DNA of 64,000 bases, from NCBI GenBank assembly GCA_034509925.1, contig CM067527.1:3316001-3380000 (forward strand), read 5' to 3'. Under the pieces are notes generated by a model. It was not told where the DNA came from and ran no database searches. It was given only the letters and a program-made list of their open reading frames with translations. A program made the position numbers and the translations under genes. Below, in pieces: positions 63,818 to 64,000 of the stretch. This DNA comes from Hirudinaria manillensis. Taxonomy: Eukaryota > Annelida > Clitellata > Hirudinida > Hirudinidae. The number at the start of each line of letters is the position of its first letter. Position 1 is the first letter of the stretch.

Positions 63818-64000
63818 CTGAAATTGAAATATTCTAGGTCACGAAATAGGGTCAACGCTAGTAAACAAAGCTCATGATTGGATGGAGTTCTTCAACGTCA
63901 CCGACCATTGTGCAATGCGTCTATTTACTGTCGATATTTTCTATAACTGTCAACGCAGTGATGAATGACTCAGCGATCTATTAATAGCATCCCAATTATC

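Overview
The window is animal nuclear DNA. It has spliced genes with GT/AG introns, AT-rich intergenic sequence and many long simple repeats. Tandem secreted proteins built from antistasin-type cysteine domains, plus very long tetranucleotide arrays (GAGT, TTGA, TGGA), point to an annelid, most likely a leech. That is an inference from gene content; no species marker is present.

Layout. 1-11.3 kb (+): a tandem cluster of antistasin-like genes. It holds the 3' end of one gene (exons to 690), a dead Tc1-type transposase fragment (1161-1595), and two complete paralogues (2430-5608 and 7383-11139) with matching 13-exon structures. 11.3-20.9 kb: gene-poor DNA with (GAGT)n and (TTGA)n arrays, AAT/ATT tracts, a SINE/L2-like tail and one promoter-like island. 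About 20.9-43.3 kb (+): a complete CBP/p300 acetyltransferase gene with 24 coding exons encoding 2783 residues. All splice phases agree and TAZ1, KIX, bromodomain, RING/PHD, HAT, ZZ and TAZ2 are recognisable. 43.3-50.4 kb: a long GAT/TCG-rich tail, possibly the CBP 3' UTR in part, and intergenic sequence. 50.4-54.5 kb (-): a GRXCR-type gene (glutaredoxin domain plus CxxC-rich C-terminus, 990 residues) with a very long disordered first exon. 55.25-56.09 kb: an essentially perfect (TGGA)n array. 57.1-57.5 kb: an array of about ten short repeats with a CATCTRGCGAAT core. 58.85 kb to the right edge (-): SUGCT, the mitochondrial succinyl-CoA:glutarate CoA-transferase, lacking only its 5' exon(s), which lie outside the window.

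How the parts relate. The antistasin cluster is a secreted protease-inhibitor-type family expanded by tandem duplication, built from exon pairs that each encode half of a domain. CBP, GRXCR and SUGCT are conserved single genes with no evident functional link to it or to one another. The least expected signals are four: (i) half-domain 'mini-modules' inside the antistasin-like proteins; (ii) a dispersed short repeat that supplies the last codons and stop of GRXCR and a splice acceptor of SUGCT; (iii) a shortened nuclear-coactivator-binding segment in CBP; (iv) a SUGCT intron that is about 80% microsatellite.
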